Below are positions 32,575 through 43,742 of a DNA stretch of 64,000 nucleotides, piece after piece (position 1 is the stretch's first letter; every line of letters starts with the position of its first letter). The position numbers and the translations under genes are program-made. Origin of the DNA: Physella acuta (taxonomy: Eukaryota; Mollusca; Gastropoda; Physidae). Location: positions 360,001 to 424,000 of the forward strand of contig NW_026731623.1 in the NCBI RefSeq assembly GCF_028476545.1. The letters run 5' to 3'. Under the pieces are notes generated by a model. It searched no databases. It had not been told where the DNA came from and saw only the letters and a list, made by a program, of their open reading frames with translations.

Positions 32575-32985
32575 TAAACCGGGAGTGATCTCCCCTAAAC
32601 TTTCTCGAATATTCTTATATAACACTACCGGGGATGGCAACTCGGGATAAAGACTTTGATATGTAAGTAAAAGACCTTCTGTCAAATTTTGAGTAATTTC
32701 CGTTGACCGGAAGTACTTATTTACGCTATTTCCGATTTCTCAAAAAACGCATGTAAATTTATAAAGTACTAATAATATTGCGCACTATTATGCACACCTT
32801 TATTTGGCGTTCACTTGGTGTGCATTTCTTTTTTCTACGAGATTATATTCTATTTTTAAAAAATTGAGTATTTAAAATGGATTAAAAATCATGTCTAGAA
32901 GTCTATATCCCGAGTTGCCATCCCCCGTAGTGTTATATTAGAATATTTGAGAAAGTTTAGGGGAGATCACTCCCGGTTTATTTTG
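32575..32985. mobile_element. Repeat A, terminal-inverted-repeat form
   Basis: The left end ATAAACCGGGAGTGATCTCC and right end GGAGATCACTCCCGGTTTAT are mutual reverse complements, and inverted identity extends about 85 bases on each side (CTCGAATATTCTTATATAAC; GGGGATGGCAACTCGGGATA). The middle is internal repeat A sequence. This copy therefore looks like a hairpin (MITE-type) derivative. Confidence 0.7.
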
Positions 32986-33276
32986 TTTTGTTTTTTAAGA
33001 CAACATTTCGATAAACTTAAACCAAGCCAACATTTGAGCCCTAAGTTTGTCGTCATGTAAGACAAACTTTGATTTGCTCACTGATCTAACATGAATTCAT
33101 TGCTGGGTCCCGCTATTTTCTTTCACAGGTTATCCTAACAAACTTTGTTTATCATATGGACGTGATTGACAAAATAATTTAATGGACCGTTGACCTTTCG
33201 AGAGTTTATTGGAGAAGTCACGTGGACAACGCGGAAATCTTTTTTTTATTAAGGGCCAAGCTTGAATGGAAGCATC

Positions 33277-33516
33277 TAGTTTACATCGACTACAAACTGG
33301 ACTTACTAAGAAATGGAGAAGTTTACATCGACTACAAACTGGACTTACTAAGAAATGGAGAAGTTTACATCGACTACAAACTGGAATTACCAAGAAATAG
33401 AGAAGTTTAGATCGACTACAAACTGGATTTACCAAGATATAGAGAAGTTTACATCGACTACAAACTGGACTTACCAAGATATAGAGAAGTTTACATCGAC
33501 TACAAACTGGACTTAC
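33277..33516. repeat. 42-bp minisatellite starting at a splice donor, about 6 copies
   Basis: On the minus strand each unit reads GTAAGTCCAGTTTGTAGTCG then ATGTAAACTTCTCTATATCT, TG. The array begins exactly at the proposed donor after 33517, and every unit repeats the donor-like start (GTAAGTCC, GTAAATCC, GTAATTCC). Periodic 14-residue frames (SPVCSRCKLLYILV) are by-products. Confidence 0.9.
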
Positions 33517-33618
33517 CGAGATATGGCGACTCGTAAGGACATCGCTCAATGGCTGGAGCTTGCGGCGGGGGGTGGAGGCTCGTCTGTGCTATTATGTCGG
33601 CTACACGGCGATGGTAAA
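33517..33618 (-). CDS. Unrecognised membrane protein (gene 2), candidate 102-nt exon
   Basis: A symmetrical phase 1-1 exon between acceptor AATACAG and donor GTAAGTCC. It encodes (V)YHRRVADIIAQTSLHPPPQ and APAIERCPYESPYL. The GC content is well above that of its flanks. The opposite strand also has an open frame (MATRKDIAQWLELAAGGGGS), so strand choice rests on the two good minus-strand splice sites and the phase agreement with the neighbouring exons. Confidence 0.42.
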
Positions 33619-34380
33619 CTGTATTCATTAGATGAACGCAATCTGTGGAACACAGTCATTAGATGAACGCAATCTGGGGAACACAGTCATTAGATGAACA
33701 CAATCTGGGGAACACAGTCATTAGATGAACACAATATGGGGAACACAGTCATTTGATGAACACAATATGGGGAACACAGTCATTCGATGAACACAATATG
33801 GGGAACACAGTCATTCGATGAACACAACGAGGGGAACACAGTCATTAGATGAACACAATCTGGGGAACACAGTCATTAGATGAACACAATATGGGGAACA
33901 CAGTCATTAGATGAACGCAATCTGTGGAACACAGTCATTAGATGAACACAATATGGGGAACACAGTCATTAGATGAACACAATATGGGGAACACAGTCAT
34001 TCGATGAACACAATATGGGGAACACAGTCATTAGATGAACACAATCTGGGGAACACAGTCATTAGATGAACACAATATGGGGAACACAGTCATTCGATGA
34101 ACACAATCTGGGGAACACAGTCATTCGATGAACACAATATGGGGAACACAGTCATTAGATGAACACAATCTGGGGAACACAGTCATTCAATGAACACAAT
34201 ATGGGGAACACAGTCATTCGATGAACGCAATCTGGGGAACACAGTCATTAGATGAACACAATCTGGGGAACACAGTCATTCGATGAACACAATCTGGGGA
34301 ACACAGTCATTAGACGAACACAATATGGGGAACAGTCATTCGATGAACACAATATGGGGAACACAATCATTCGGTGAAAA
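33619..34380. repeat. 31-bp minisatellite ending at a splice acceptor, about 24 copies
   Basis: On the minus strand the unit is ATTGTGTTCATCTAATGACT then GTGTTCCCCAG, so each unit ends in an acceptor-like CAG. The last, partial unit ends at the AG of the proposed exon 33618-33517. Confidence 0.93.
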
Positions 34381-34419
34381 TATGAACATGGCAGTAGGGC
34401 CTACAGTAAATAGGGGTCG

Positions 34420-34753
34420 TATTTAGACGTGATATCCCAGCATTGGAATGTAAACTGTTATTGAATTATTTAGACGTGATCTCCCAGCATTGGAATGTAA
34501 ACTGTTATTGAATTATTTAGACGTGATCTCCCAGCATTGGAATGTAAACTGTTATTGAATTATTTAGACGTGATCTCCCAGCATTGGAATGTAAACTGTT
34601 ATTGAATTATTTAGACGTGATCTCCCAGCATTGGAATGTAAACTGTTATTGAATTATTTAGACGTGATCTCCCAGCATTGGAATGTAAACTGTTATTGAA
34701 TTATTTAGACGTGATCTCCCAGCATTGGAATGTTAACTGTTATTGAATTATTT
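34420..34753. repeat. 47-bp minisatellite starting at a splice donor, about 7 copies
   Basis: On the minus strand the unit reads AAATAATTCAATAACAGTTT, ACATTCCAATGCTGGGAGAT, CACGTCT. The first unit starts at +3 of the proposed donor GTAAAT. Together with the 31-bp array it fills about 95% of the 1137-bp intron 34755-33619. Confidence 0.93.
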
Positions 34754-34755
34754 AC

Positions 34756-34947
34756 CCTCATCCACAGGTTCTGTGTCCTTCTGGTTCAGTTCCCTTTGCT
34801 CAACGTACTGACAGAGTAAAATGACGAGTCCTATGATGAGCCCTAAACCCATGATACACAATAGCATGCAGACGAAAGCGTTGAATTGGTCACCTTCTTC
34901 CTCATCTAAGTGGACACGCCGCCTACGGTCAGAGTTGTAGGATTCTG
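34756..34947 (-). CDS. Unrecognised membrane protein (gene 2), transmembrane exon
   Basis: Acceptor GCTCAGCAG offers two AGs three bases apart, both keeping phase 1. The product reads ESYNSDRRRRVHLDEEEGDQ, then FNAFVCMLLCIMGLGLIIGL, VILLCQYVEQRELNQKDTEP, VDE. The roughly 26-residue hydrophobic span after RRRR implies a single membrane pass with a cytosolic N-terminus. It ends at a phase-1 donor GAGG/GTAAAT. If that donor is not used, the frame stops two codons later (TAA at 34750-34748), giving a membrane-ending protein. The preceding intron (34948-48200) would be about 13 kb, and missed exons within it are possible. Coding character is clear, but identity is unknown. Confidence 0.65.
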
Positions 34948-35861
34948 CTGAGCAAAAGATCTAGGGTTAAACAACTGAAACTATTGGAAGTTACAAAATG
35001 AATACACGCTATAAAAACTGTTCTTCATTTTGGATTTGAAACAAACAAAAAAAAATTAAGTTCACCCAAGGTGCTATTACTGTGTTGACACGGGAGAAAT
35101 ACAACTTGTACTAAGCTGATAATCGTGCCAGAACTTCAGCTTTAACCTGTTTTTGATAAGAGAAAATTTTGGAGCCCCCGAAATTGGGGGTCACCCGTTT
35201 AATTCCTTAATCCGCCATGGTCAACAAAATTGTCTATACTCGTGTTGAAATAAACCTTGCCATATCCATTGTGGCTCCCATTTGCCGTCTAGTTTCGGTT
35301 TTAATTCTCATTTAATTCGGCAAATAAAGCAATAATACAAACTTACCTATCACTTCAAAAAACGTATTCAATACAGGTTACTTCACGCCTTTTGAAAACG
35401 TTTGGAATAAATCGCCATTTGTAAGCTATTAGACGGGTCACTCATGCACTCACATGTTGAAGTAAAACATGTTTTCCTAGCCTGGTTTGTTAAGATTCAG
35501 TGTTTTATTTCCTGAAACTAATTGATCAACAGAATTGTGTGCCAGAAATAAAATGTATACTATTTTAGGGAGCGTCGCATTATGTAAATATTTTAAAGCT
35601 GTTGAGTGGCGGGGGTTTAAGGGGAATAACTGATATTTTTGTGGCCTTTGTTTCGTTAATAAAATGGCTTGTCATTTTAACACAATTTGAAGACGGTTAG
35701 AAATGTTTCCATTGGTTGCTAGGGTTAGCCTATAATGCTGATTGTCTGAATGCTTGCGAGTGAGAAATAACACACAGTATAGACTTTATACAGTATTATT
35801 TTTCATACTTTTTTATACCATCGCGTAACGCGATTTTCTGCGATAGGACGAAATAATTTAA
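34948..35861. other. Gene 2 intron: no feature recognised
   Basis: AT-rich, no exon or clear repeat. Confidence 0.5.
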
Positions 35862-36180
35862 TTGCTGCTTTTTACAAGCTTTTATTTAACTCACTTCCTC
35901 TGCCCGTCTGTCTAGATCGAAACGCCCGAGCGAAATCGCAAGCACTTCTAACTGACAGATACGGTTCGTAATTGGTACGTGGGTCAAGAGATAAAGACAA
36001 TGCATCGTGACATTAAACTTGACTTAATTGGTTGCCTGATTAATTTTTTATAAATTAATTAAAATTTTTACTAAATTAGTAGGCAGTTCTATTCACAAAA
36101 GCGCGTCATCATGTTCAATAGCTGCACAATGGTTTTAGTTATGTAACTCTATTGTAAATAAAAACATGTAAAGTACTAAA
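35862..36180 (+). repeat. Dispersed repeat B
   Basis: Contains TTTTACAAGCTTTTATTTAA, CTTCTAACTGACAGATACGG, GGGTCAAGAGATAAAGACAA and ACATGTAAAGTACT, as at 56255-56610. Confidence 0.78.
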
Positions 36181-36194
36181 AAAAAATTCATTAA

Positions 36195-36664
36195 AAAAAA
36201 CGACAGAAATGTTTTCGTTATACAGCTCAAATAAGGAGAATTTCACTCGCGGTCATCTTTTAGCCTTCACCGAGGGCTATGAGTCAAAACGACATTTTTT
36301 CCATATGGCCTAGCCATTTATCTAGGTGCTAGCAAAAAAATAGCCAGATGTGCAGACAGTAAGTGCCCTAAAATCTGTGTTGAAATTACCCTCGGTTTTC
36401 ACATAAAATATAAAGATTATATAGGGAAATACTACTGGTCAGTTTTGACCACTTTACGAAGTTTTCCCAGATATGCTGAGTTTTTTATGACACCCCTAGG
36501 CGTTTTCGTAATATAGGCGTCGAGGTCAGTTTCGACCCTCTCTTCCTGGACTTTTCGGCCAACCGGCACCGGCCCTCTTGTTCTATTGCCCTAAGGCAGG
36601 ATCCTGCCAAATTTGAAGCGCCTGCGGCGCCAGGAAGGGCCCTATCGGGCATTCGACAACTTTG

Positions 36665-36665
<1 letters not shown>
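36195..36665 (-). mobile_element. Helitron family D, diverged copy in reverse orientation
   Basis: Read on the minus strand it has the start of the 36822 element (GCAAAGTTGTCGAATGCCCG, GGCGCCGCAGGCGCTTCAAA, GGCCGGTGCCGGTTGGCCGA) and about one diverged 342-bp unit, ending near the TGACCGCGAGTGAAATTCTC landmark. The 5' TC is lost in the adjoining TA microsatellite. Confidence 0.7.

Positions 36666-36742
<77 letters not shown>
36666..36742. repeat. (TA)n microsatellite
   Basis: About 38 TA units separating two head-to-head copies of Helitron family D. Confidence 0.97.
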
Positions 36743-36746
<4 letters not shown>

Positions 36747-36821
36747 TAATATTTATAAATAACTGTATTTTCTAATGGATACCCTTGCTGGTATTAAGGA
36801 AGAGAGCCACACTTTTCTTTA

Positions 36822-39800
36822 TCTATATATATAAAGCAAAGTGGTCGGGTGCCCGATAGGGCACTTCCCGGCGCCGCAGGCGCGTCAAATTTGGCACGAT
36901 GGTGCCTTGGGGCGATAGAACACGAGGGCCGGTGACGGTTGACCGAAAAGTCTACGAGAAGGGGGTCAAAACTGACCTCGACTGACCGGCGCCTTATATG
37001 GGCTATATAACGAAAAAAAAATTCCTCCGACGACCCCCCTTGAAATTTTGTGAGATGGTAGGAGAACGCCTCGGGGTGTCACAAAAAACTCGCCATGTCC
37101 GGGAAAATTCGTTAAATGGGTCAAAACTGACCAGTCGTATTTCCCTATATAATCTTTGTATTTTATGGGAAAAACAGAGGGTGATTTCAAAACGGATTTG
37201 AGGGCACTTACCGACTTAACATCTGGCTAATTTTTTGCATGCTCTTAGGTAAATGGCTTGACCTTTAGGGAAAACTGTCGGTTTCACTCAAAGCCCTCGA
37301 GGACGGCTAAAAAGTGACCGCGAGTGAAATTCTCTTTATATGAGCTCTATTACGAAAAAAAATTTCCGACGACGACCCCTCTTGAAATTTTGTGAGGTGG
37401 TAGGAGAACGCCTCGGGGTGTCACAAAAAACTCGCCATGTCCGGGAAAATTCGTTAAATGGGTCAAAACTGACCAGTCGTATTTCCCTATATAATCTTTG
37501 TATTTTATGGGAAAAACAGAGGGTGATTTCAAAACGGATTTGAGGGCACTTACCGTCTTTACATCTGGCTAATTTTTTGCATGCTCTTAGGTAAATGGCT
37601 TGACCTTTAGGGAAAACTGTCGGTTTCACTCAAAGCCCTCGACGAGGGCTAAAAAGTGACCGCGAGTGAAATTCTCTTTATATGAGCTCTATTACGAAAA
37701 AAAATTTCCTCCGACGACCCCCCTTGAAATTTTGTGAGGTGGTAGGAGAACGCCTCGGGGTGTTACAAAAAACTCGCCATGTCCGGGAAAATTCGTTAAA
37801 TGGGTCAAAACTGACCAGTCGTATTTCCCTATATAATCTTTGTATTTTATGGGAAAAACAGAGGGTGATTTCAAAACGGATTTTAGGGCACTTACCGTCT
37901 TTACATCTGGCTAATTTTTTGCATGCTCTTAGGTAAATGGCTTGACCTTTAGGGAAAACTGTCGGTTTCACTCAAAGCCCTCGACGAGGGCTAAAAAGTG
38001 ACCGCGAGTGAAATTCTCTTTATATGAGCTCTATTACGAAAAAAAATTTCCTCCGACGACCCCCCTTGAAATTTTGTGAGGTGGTAGGAGAACGCCTCGG
38101 GGTGTCACAAAAAACTCGCCATGTCCGGGAAAATTCGTTAAATGGGTCAAAACTGACCAGTCGTATCTCCCTATATAATCTTTGTATTTTATGGGAAAAA
38201 CAGGGTGATTTCAAAACGGATTTTAGGGTATTTGCCGTCTTTACATCTGGCTATTTTTTTTGCATGCTCTTAGGTAAATGGCTTGACCTTTAGGGAAAAC
38301 TGTCGGTTTTACTCAAAGCCCTCGACGAGGGCTAAAAAGTGACCGCGAGTGAAATTCTCTTTATATGAGCTCTATTACGAAAAAAAATTTCCTCCGACGA
38401 CCCCCCTTGAAATTTTGTGAGGTGGTAGGAGAACGCCTCGGGGTGTCACAAAAAACTCGCCATGTCCGGGAAAATTCGTTAAATGGGTCAAAACTGACCA
38501 GTCGTATTTCCCTATATAATCTTTGTATTTTATGGGAAAAACAGAGGGTGATTTCAAAACGGATTTTAGGGCACTTACCGTCTTTACATCTGGCTAATTT
38601 TTTGCATGCTCTTAGATAAATGGCTTGACCTTTAGGGAAAACTGTCGGTTTCACTCAAAGCCCTCGACGAGGGCTAAAAAGTGACCGCGAGTGAAATTCT
38701 CTTTATATGAGCTCTATTACGAAAAAAAATTTCCTCCGACGACCCCCCTCGAAATTTTGTGAGGTGGTAGGAGAACGCCTCGGGGTGTCACAAAAAACTC
38801 GCCATGTCCGGGAAAATTCGTTAAATGGGTCAAAACTGACCAGTCGTATTTCCCTATATAATCTTTGTATTTTATGGGAAAAACAGAGGGTGATTTCAAA
38901 ACGGATTTTAGGGCACTTACCGACTTAACATCTGGCTAATTTTTTGCATGCTCTTAGGTAAATGGCTTGACCTGTAGGGAAAACTGTCGGTTTCACTCAA
39001 AGCCCTCGAGGAGGGCTAAAAAGGGACCGCGAGTGAAATTCTCTTTATATGAGCTCTATTACGAAAAAAAATTTCCTCCGACGACCCCCCTTGAAATTTT
39101 GTGAGGTGGTAGGAGAACGCCTCGGGGTGTCACAAAAAATTCGCCATGTCCGGGAAAATTCGTTAAATGGGTCAAAACTGACCAGTCGTATCTCCCTATA
39201 TAATCTTTGTATTTTATGGGAAAAACAGAGGGTGATTTCAAAACGGATTTGAGGGCACTTACAATCTTTACATCTGGCTAATTTTTTGCATGCTCTTAGG
39301 TAAATGGCTTGACCTTTAGGGAAAACTGTCGGTTTCACTCAAAGCCCTCGACGAGGGCTAAAAAGTGACCGCGAGTGAAATTCTCTTTATATGAGCTCTA
39401 TTACGAAAAAAAATTTCCTCCGACGACCCCCCTTGAAATTTTGTGAGGTGGTAGGAGAACGCCTCGGGGTGTCACAAAAAACTCGCCATGTCCGGGAAAA
39501 TTCGTTAAATGGGTCAAAACTGACCAGTCGTATTTCCCTATATAATCTTTGTATTTTATGGGAAAAACAGAGGGTGATTTCAAAACGGATTTTAGGGCAC
39601 TTACCGTCTTTACATCTGGCTAATTTTTTGCATGCTCTTAGGTAAATGGCTTGACCTTTAGGGAAAACTGTCGGTTTCACTCAAAGCCCTCGACGAGGGC
39701 TAAAAAGTGACCGCGAGTGAAATTCTCTTTATATGAGCTCTATTACGAAAAAAAATTTCCTCCGACGACCCCCCTTGAAATTTTGTGAGGTGGTAGGAGA

Positions 39801-40487
39801 ACGCCTCGGGGTGTCACAAAAAACTCGCCATGTCCGGGAAAATTCGTTAAATGGGTCAAAACTGACCAGTCGTATTTCCCTATATAATCTTTGTATTTTA
39901 TGGGAAAAACAGAGGGTGATTTCAAAACGGATTTTATGGCACTTACCGTCTTAACATCTGGCTAATTTTTTGCATGCTCTTAGGTAAATGGCTTGACCTT
40001 TAGGGAAAACTGTCGGTTTCACTCAAAGCCCTCGACGAGGGCTAAAATTACCGCGGGTGAAATTCTCATTATACGAGATTTGGTCATTTGTTCTATGAAC
40101 AGGGGAAGTAACTTTTTAATGTAATAATTTTTAAATATTTTGTATTCTCTTTTCAAGAAAAAAACAAAAATCATAGAGTATAGCATTGTTTTAAATAAAT
40201 ATTTTGTTATAAATTAAGTTTTGCATTGTACTGAAATTGTAAAAAGTAATTGTGAAAGTAATTTATTATAATATTTGATTGCTACTATTGAGAAATCCCT
40301 TGCAGTTCTAATAACCGTGCGAGTAATAAGTTTGCGAATATTCCATCAATATTTGCTTGGTATAAACTTACTCCACTGTATAAATTTAGGCCCTAAGCAT
40401 TCAACATAACAGCTAATCACCTATTAATTAATTATTCAATTCCTCAATTTTTTTAAAAACCTAAGCGAAGCTAGGCAGTATGCCTAG
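36822..40487 (+). mobile_element. Non-autonomous Helitron (family D) carrying a 342-bp satellite array
   Basis: It starts TCTATATATATAAAGCAAAG after A and ends with a hairpin (CTAGGCA, GTA, TGCCTAG) whose last four bases are CTAG, followed by T: canonical A/TC...CTAG/T. Start and end are shared with the 357-bp element at 46668-47024, which lacks the array. Between them lie nine tandem units of 341-342 bp (about 36990-40070). The structure recalls HINE/pearl-type elements with internal tandem repeats. Paired open frames of 60-97 codons on both strands of every unit arise because 342 is divisible by three. Confidence 0.85.
36990..40070. repeat. 342-bp satellite, nine units inside a Helitron
   Basis: Units start near ATTACGAAAAAAAATTTCC and include CGCCTCGGGGTGTCACAAAA, AATGGGTCAAAACTGACCAG and GGTGATTTCAAAACGGATTT. 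Unit starts fall at about 36998, 37340, 37682, 38024, 38365, 38707, 39049, 39391 and 39733. Units are about 95% alike or better except the first. Confidence 0.95.
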
Positions 40488-40509
40488 TAGTTATATAAAT
40501 AGAAGTGTA

Positions 40510-41351
40510 TCTATAATATAAGCGGGCTGTGTCTGTCCTTCCTTCTGTCATCGCTATAGGCGCGGACGGTCGGGAAAGCGTGTTGTTTGGCGGCGGTTTA
40601 AATTACGCCTTGGGTACGGGGAGGAGAGATGTCTGGGCGGACGTTCGTGAGAGCGTTGGCTCTCAATTTTTTTACCGTAGCTTCATTTTTATGAATTTCC
40701 ATATCCGAACCAAAGGGCTAACGCTGTAGGAATATTCGCCCCAAATGCAGGGACCCGCATCCGCGCGGTAAACTCTAAGGTAATATCCATATCCACAACG
40801 TCGCGAAGCTCGAAGTGAGGATACCGACACCCGCACGCAGATTGGTGCGCTAAAAAAATATCCGCCCCAATGCGGGGGCGTTGAGCTAAATCCATATCCA
40901 CACCGTGGCGAAGCACGGGTATACGCATTTGTGTTTAGTTTTGTTATGTTGCCATGTTGGTACAATTAAAAAACATTCACCGTGGCGGAGCACATGTGTT
41001 GCTACCGACACCCGCGCGCAGCGCAGTGCGCTAAAAAATATCCTCCACCATGCGGGGACCCAATCAGCGCGCAGCGCGGTAAACTCTGTGGTAATATCCA
41101 TATCCACACCGTAGCAAAGATCGGGTATAAGCTACACGCGCTAAAAAAATATCCGCCCCAATGCGGGGACGTTGAGGTAATATCCATATCCACGCCGTAG
41201 CAAAGCATAGGTGTATAAGCTACCCGCGCGCAGCATGGTGCGCTGAAGGAATATTCGCCCCAATGCAGAGACTAACACCCGCGCTTAGCGCGGTAAACTC
41301 TGAGGTAATATCCATATCCACACCGTGGCGAAGCACGGGTATAAGCTTGAT
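40510..41351 (+). mobile_element. Helitron family C copy with reiterated 3'-end modules
   Basis: It starts TCTATAATATAAGCGGGCTG after A, the family C left end. From 40790 on, modules of about 85-130 bp repeat. Each ends in a CCGTGGCGAAGCACGGGTAT-type terminal hairpin (near 40795, 40900, 40980, 41105, 41190 and 41322) and begins with AATATCCATATCCACACC or AAAAAAATATCCGCCCCAAT text. The last module ends AAGCTTG. It looks like several Helitron ends captured in series. Confidence 0.65.
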
Positions 41352-41387
41352 TTTCGTGAATATCCATATTCACACCAGAGAGAAAAA

Positions 41388-42090
41388 AAATAAACCGGGA
41401 GTGATCAGTAGTATATCAGGTCCCTTTTGGGTAGTATTTGGGTGGCGCAGGCCGCAGGAGCCACTGGTGCAAAGGATATATAGGAAAATACTCACCCACC
41501 CACCTGGGTGAGGGTGGGTGAAGAGGGTGGCGCAGGCCGCAGGGACAATGAGATATAGTTAAATACTACGTCAACTGGTGGAGGGTGAAGGAGCAGGCGC
41601 AGTGAAGGAACCGCAGGGACAACGACATATAGTAAAATACTCACCAACCTGGTTGAGGGTGGGTGAGGCGGGTGGGTGAGGGTGGGTGAGGATGGGTGAG
41701 GCGGAGGGGGAGTAGGTCAGTAGGTGATCTAGTTATGTACTCACCAGCGGTGATCTAGTTACGTAATTTTAATTATTTTTTAATTTATTTTTAATTAGTT
41801 TAATTATTATTTTTTAATTTGATTTTTTAATTAGTTTGATTTTAAATTTTAGTTAATTTTTAATTAGTTTGAATTTTTAATTTTAATTTTGTAATTTTTT
41901 TAGCTAGTTACGTAATTTGATTATTTTTTTTTATTTTAATTAATTTGATTAGTTTGATTTAAATTTAATTACTTTGTTTATATTTTCTTTTGTTTATTTT
42001 TTAATTAGTTTAATTATTATTTTTAGGTCACCACCGGTGACCTTGTGACGTAATCACCACAGGTGACCTAGTTACGTAATTGATATAAAT
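41388..42090. repeat. Local direct repeats: GC-rich GGTGAGG part and AT-rich TTAATT part
   Basis: A fragment of repeat A (41391-41412) is followed by three copies of a GGCGCAGGCCGCAGG-containing unit (about 41440, 41528 and 41590), GGGTGAGGGTGG runs, then TAATTAGTTTGATT repeats. The motif GTGA(T/C)CTAGTTACGTAAT occurs at about 41749 and 42062, with partial copies between. A TGACGTAA and a TATAAATA lie at 42046-42091. No coding frame. Confidence 0.5.
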
Positions 42091-42892
42091 ACCACGGATA
42101 TATAGCGAGAAAACAATATCGACACCGCTAGTCTCTATTTTTTAGTTAAAAATTAAACTTAAAATCGTATATCTCAAATCAAAGCTAGCGTCATTATTTT
42201 AGTTTTAAATCATTCTTTTTATGACGGACACTAATTTCAACTGTGTTGTTTTCTGCCTAATTAAGTCATTAGTAGCACGTAGCACCCGTCACATCACACA
42301 GCTCAATTTGCACAATTTTTAATAATTAAAAAAATATTCATTTATGATCTTTGAATCTGCTCCTTTAGTAATTTAATTTTACATTTTTAATTCTAAATTA
42401 ATATAAGTCTATTACAAATTTTTTTTATGAACTTTGATGATCTAATTCCTATACGAATGAACGTGAAAATGCGGAATCGATACCGCTAATATAGTTTGTG
42501 AGACATTTCTCATAGTCTGCTAAACTGATAAACCTAAAATAAATATGCTAGTTAGAAAGTATAATAAATAATGAAGATAATCCCACTAAAAACAGAGTTA
42601 GGTTCCGTGTTTTACTATTTTAAATATTTCAAAAATCACCTTTTAAACTGAATATTATATTCACAAAAACAAGCAAACGGTTTTTTAATTATACGGCGGT
42701 AACGGTCAATAACCGTTGTCAATAAAGACGGCATAAATTTATAACTGGAATCATAATTGCATCCTATCGTTTTTAAACAGTTAACAATATTAACATAGAA
42801 ATGCAAAATACTAAACTTGAATTCTATTTTTTATTTAGTTCACAAAAGGTTTAGAGCCTGTGATGTAATATTTTATTTACTTGTGCAACTAG
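42091..42892. other. No feature recognised
   Basis: AT-rich and non-coding on both strands. Confidence 0.5.
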
Positions 42893-42916
42893 CAAATATA
42901 TATATATATATATATA

Positions 42917-43295
42917 TGTTGCGAAGTGAGTTTCGGTACGGGTCGATGCTGAACGTTACGAACAAAAGATGACGACGATCCAAAAGGAGAACACTGAACG
43001 ACGCCACGATGTTTCCATATTTTATTACATATAATAAACAGCTACATCAACAGCAGACACAGGACGAAGACTTCCTAACACAACCTCACATGACGACGAC
43101 AAGACGCAGACCGACTTCCAACTATCTTCCTAACAACCAAAACATTCTCTCTTACGTCACATCCTTATTTATTCATGCATTCATAATCTTTTATTAATAC
43201 CGCTACACACATACTCTCAAACCATCCGCAACTATATTAACTCTATTCAACTACACACATACTCTCAAACTCATTCCATACACTTAGGTCCATTC

Positions 43296-43301
<6 letters not shown>
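42917..43301. mobile_element. Probable solo LTR inside a (TA)n microsatellite
   Basis: The 385-bp segment starts TGTTG and ends CAACA (short inverted ends, TG...CA) and is embedded in TA repeats on both sides with ATATA on each flank. On the minus strand it carries AATAAA-like signals. No internal retrotransposon sequence adjoins it, as expected after LTR-LTR recombination. It is unrelated to the LTRs at 12324 and 18421. Family and orientation are unknown. Confidence 0.6.

Positions 43302-43371
<70 letters not shown>
43302..43371. repeat. (TA)n microsatellite
   Basis: About 35 TA units, continuous with 42893-42916 before the solo LTR arrived. Confidence 0.95.
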
Positions 43372-43373
<2 letters not shown>

Positions 43374-43742
43374 GTGTTTGCGTGTGTGAAGACCACACGG
43401 GGCTAAACCACAGATGTCCAATTTTTGAAATGTTTGAGTTAGCATCCTTTTCGTGTAGTACTAGTGCATATCTAACTTGCGTAAAGATATGAAAACAAAA
43501 AACCCAGCTCAATACCACAATATTTAGGTTTTTAAAAACATGTCACAATGAAATAACAACAATGTTTACCCTCGAAAAACCACAGATGTCTATGTTATTT
43601 CTGTACCAGCCAACGAGAATCAAGGGAAAAACAACACATGCCATCAGCTAGCAAACTAACTGGACTAAAGTAATTTGACATAATTTCCAGTTTGAATACA
43701 TTCCTATATACAGTGCGATTGACACATGACCAGTGCTAATAA

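Noticed and set aside
31790-32575. Long overlapping minus-strand frames over the 38-bp repeat
   Set aside because: All three frames stay open through the array. Only the non-repetitive part 31790-31962 was kept, as a candidate exon.
33222-33666. Plus-strand frames through the 42-bp repeat into MATRKDIAQWLELAAGG
   Set aside because: The opposite strand has better splice signals and phase agreement, and the repeat part is clearly non-coding.
36966-39954. Repeated 60-97-codon frames on both strands
   Set aside because: Each 342-bp satellite unit gives the same paired frames because its length is divisible by three; nothing resembles a protein family.
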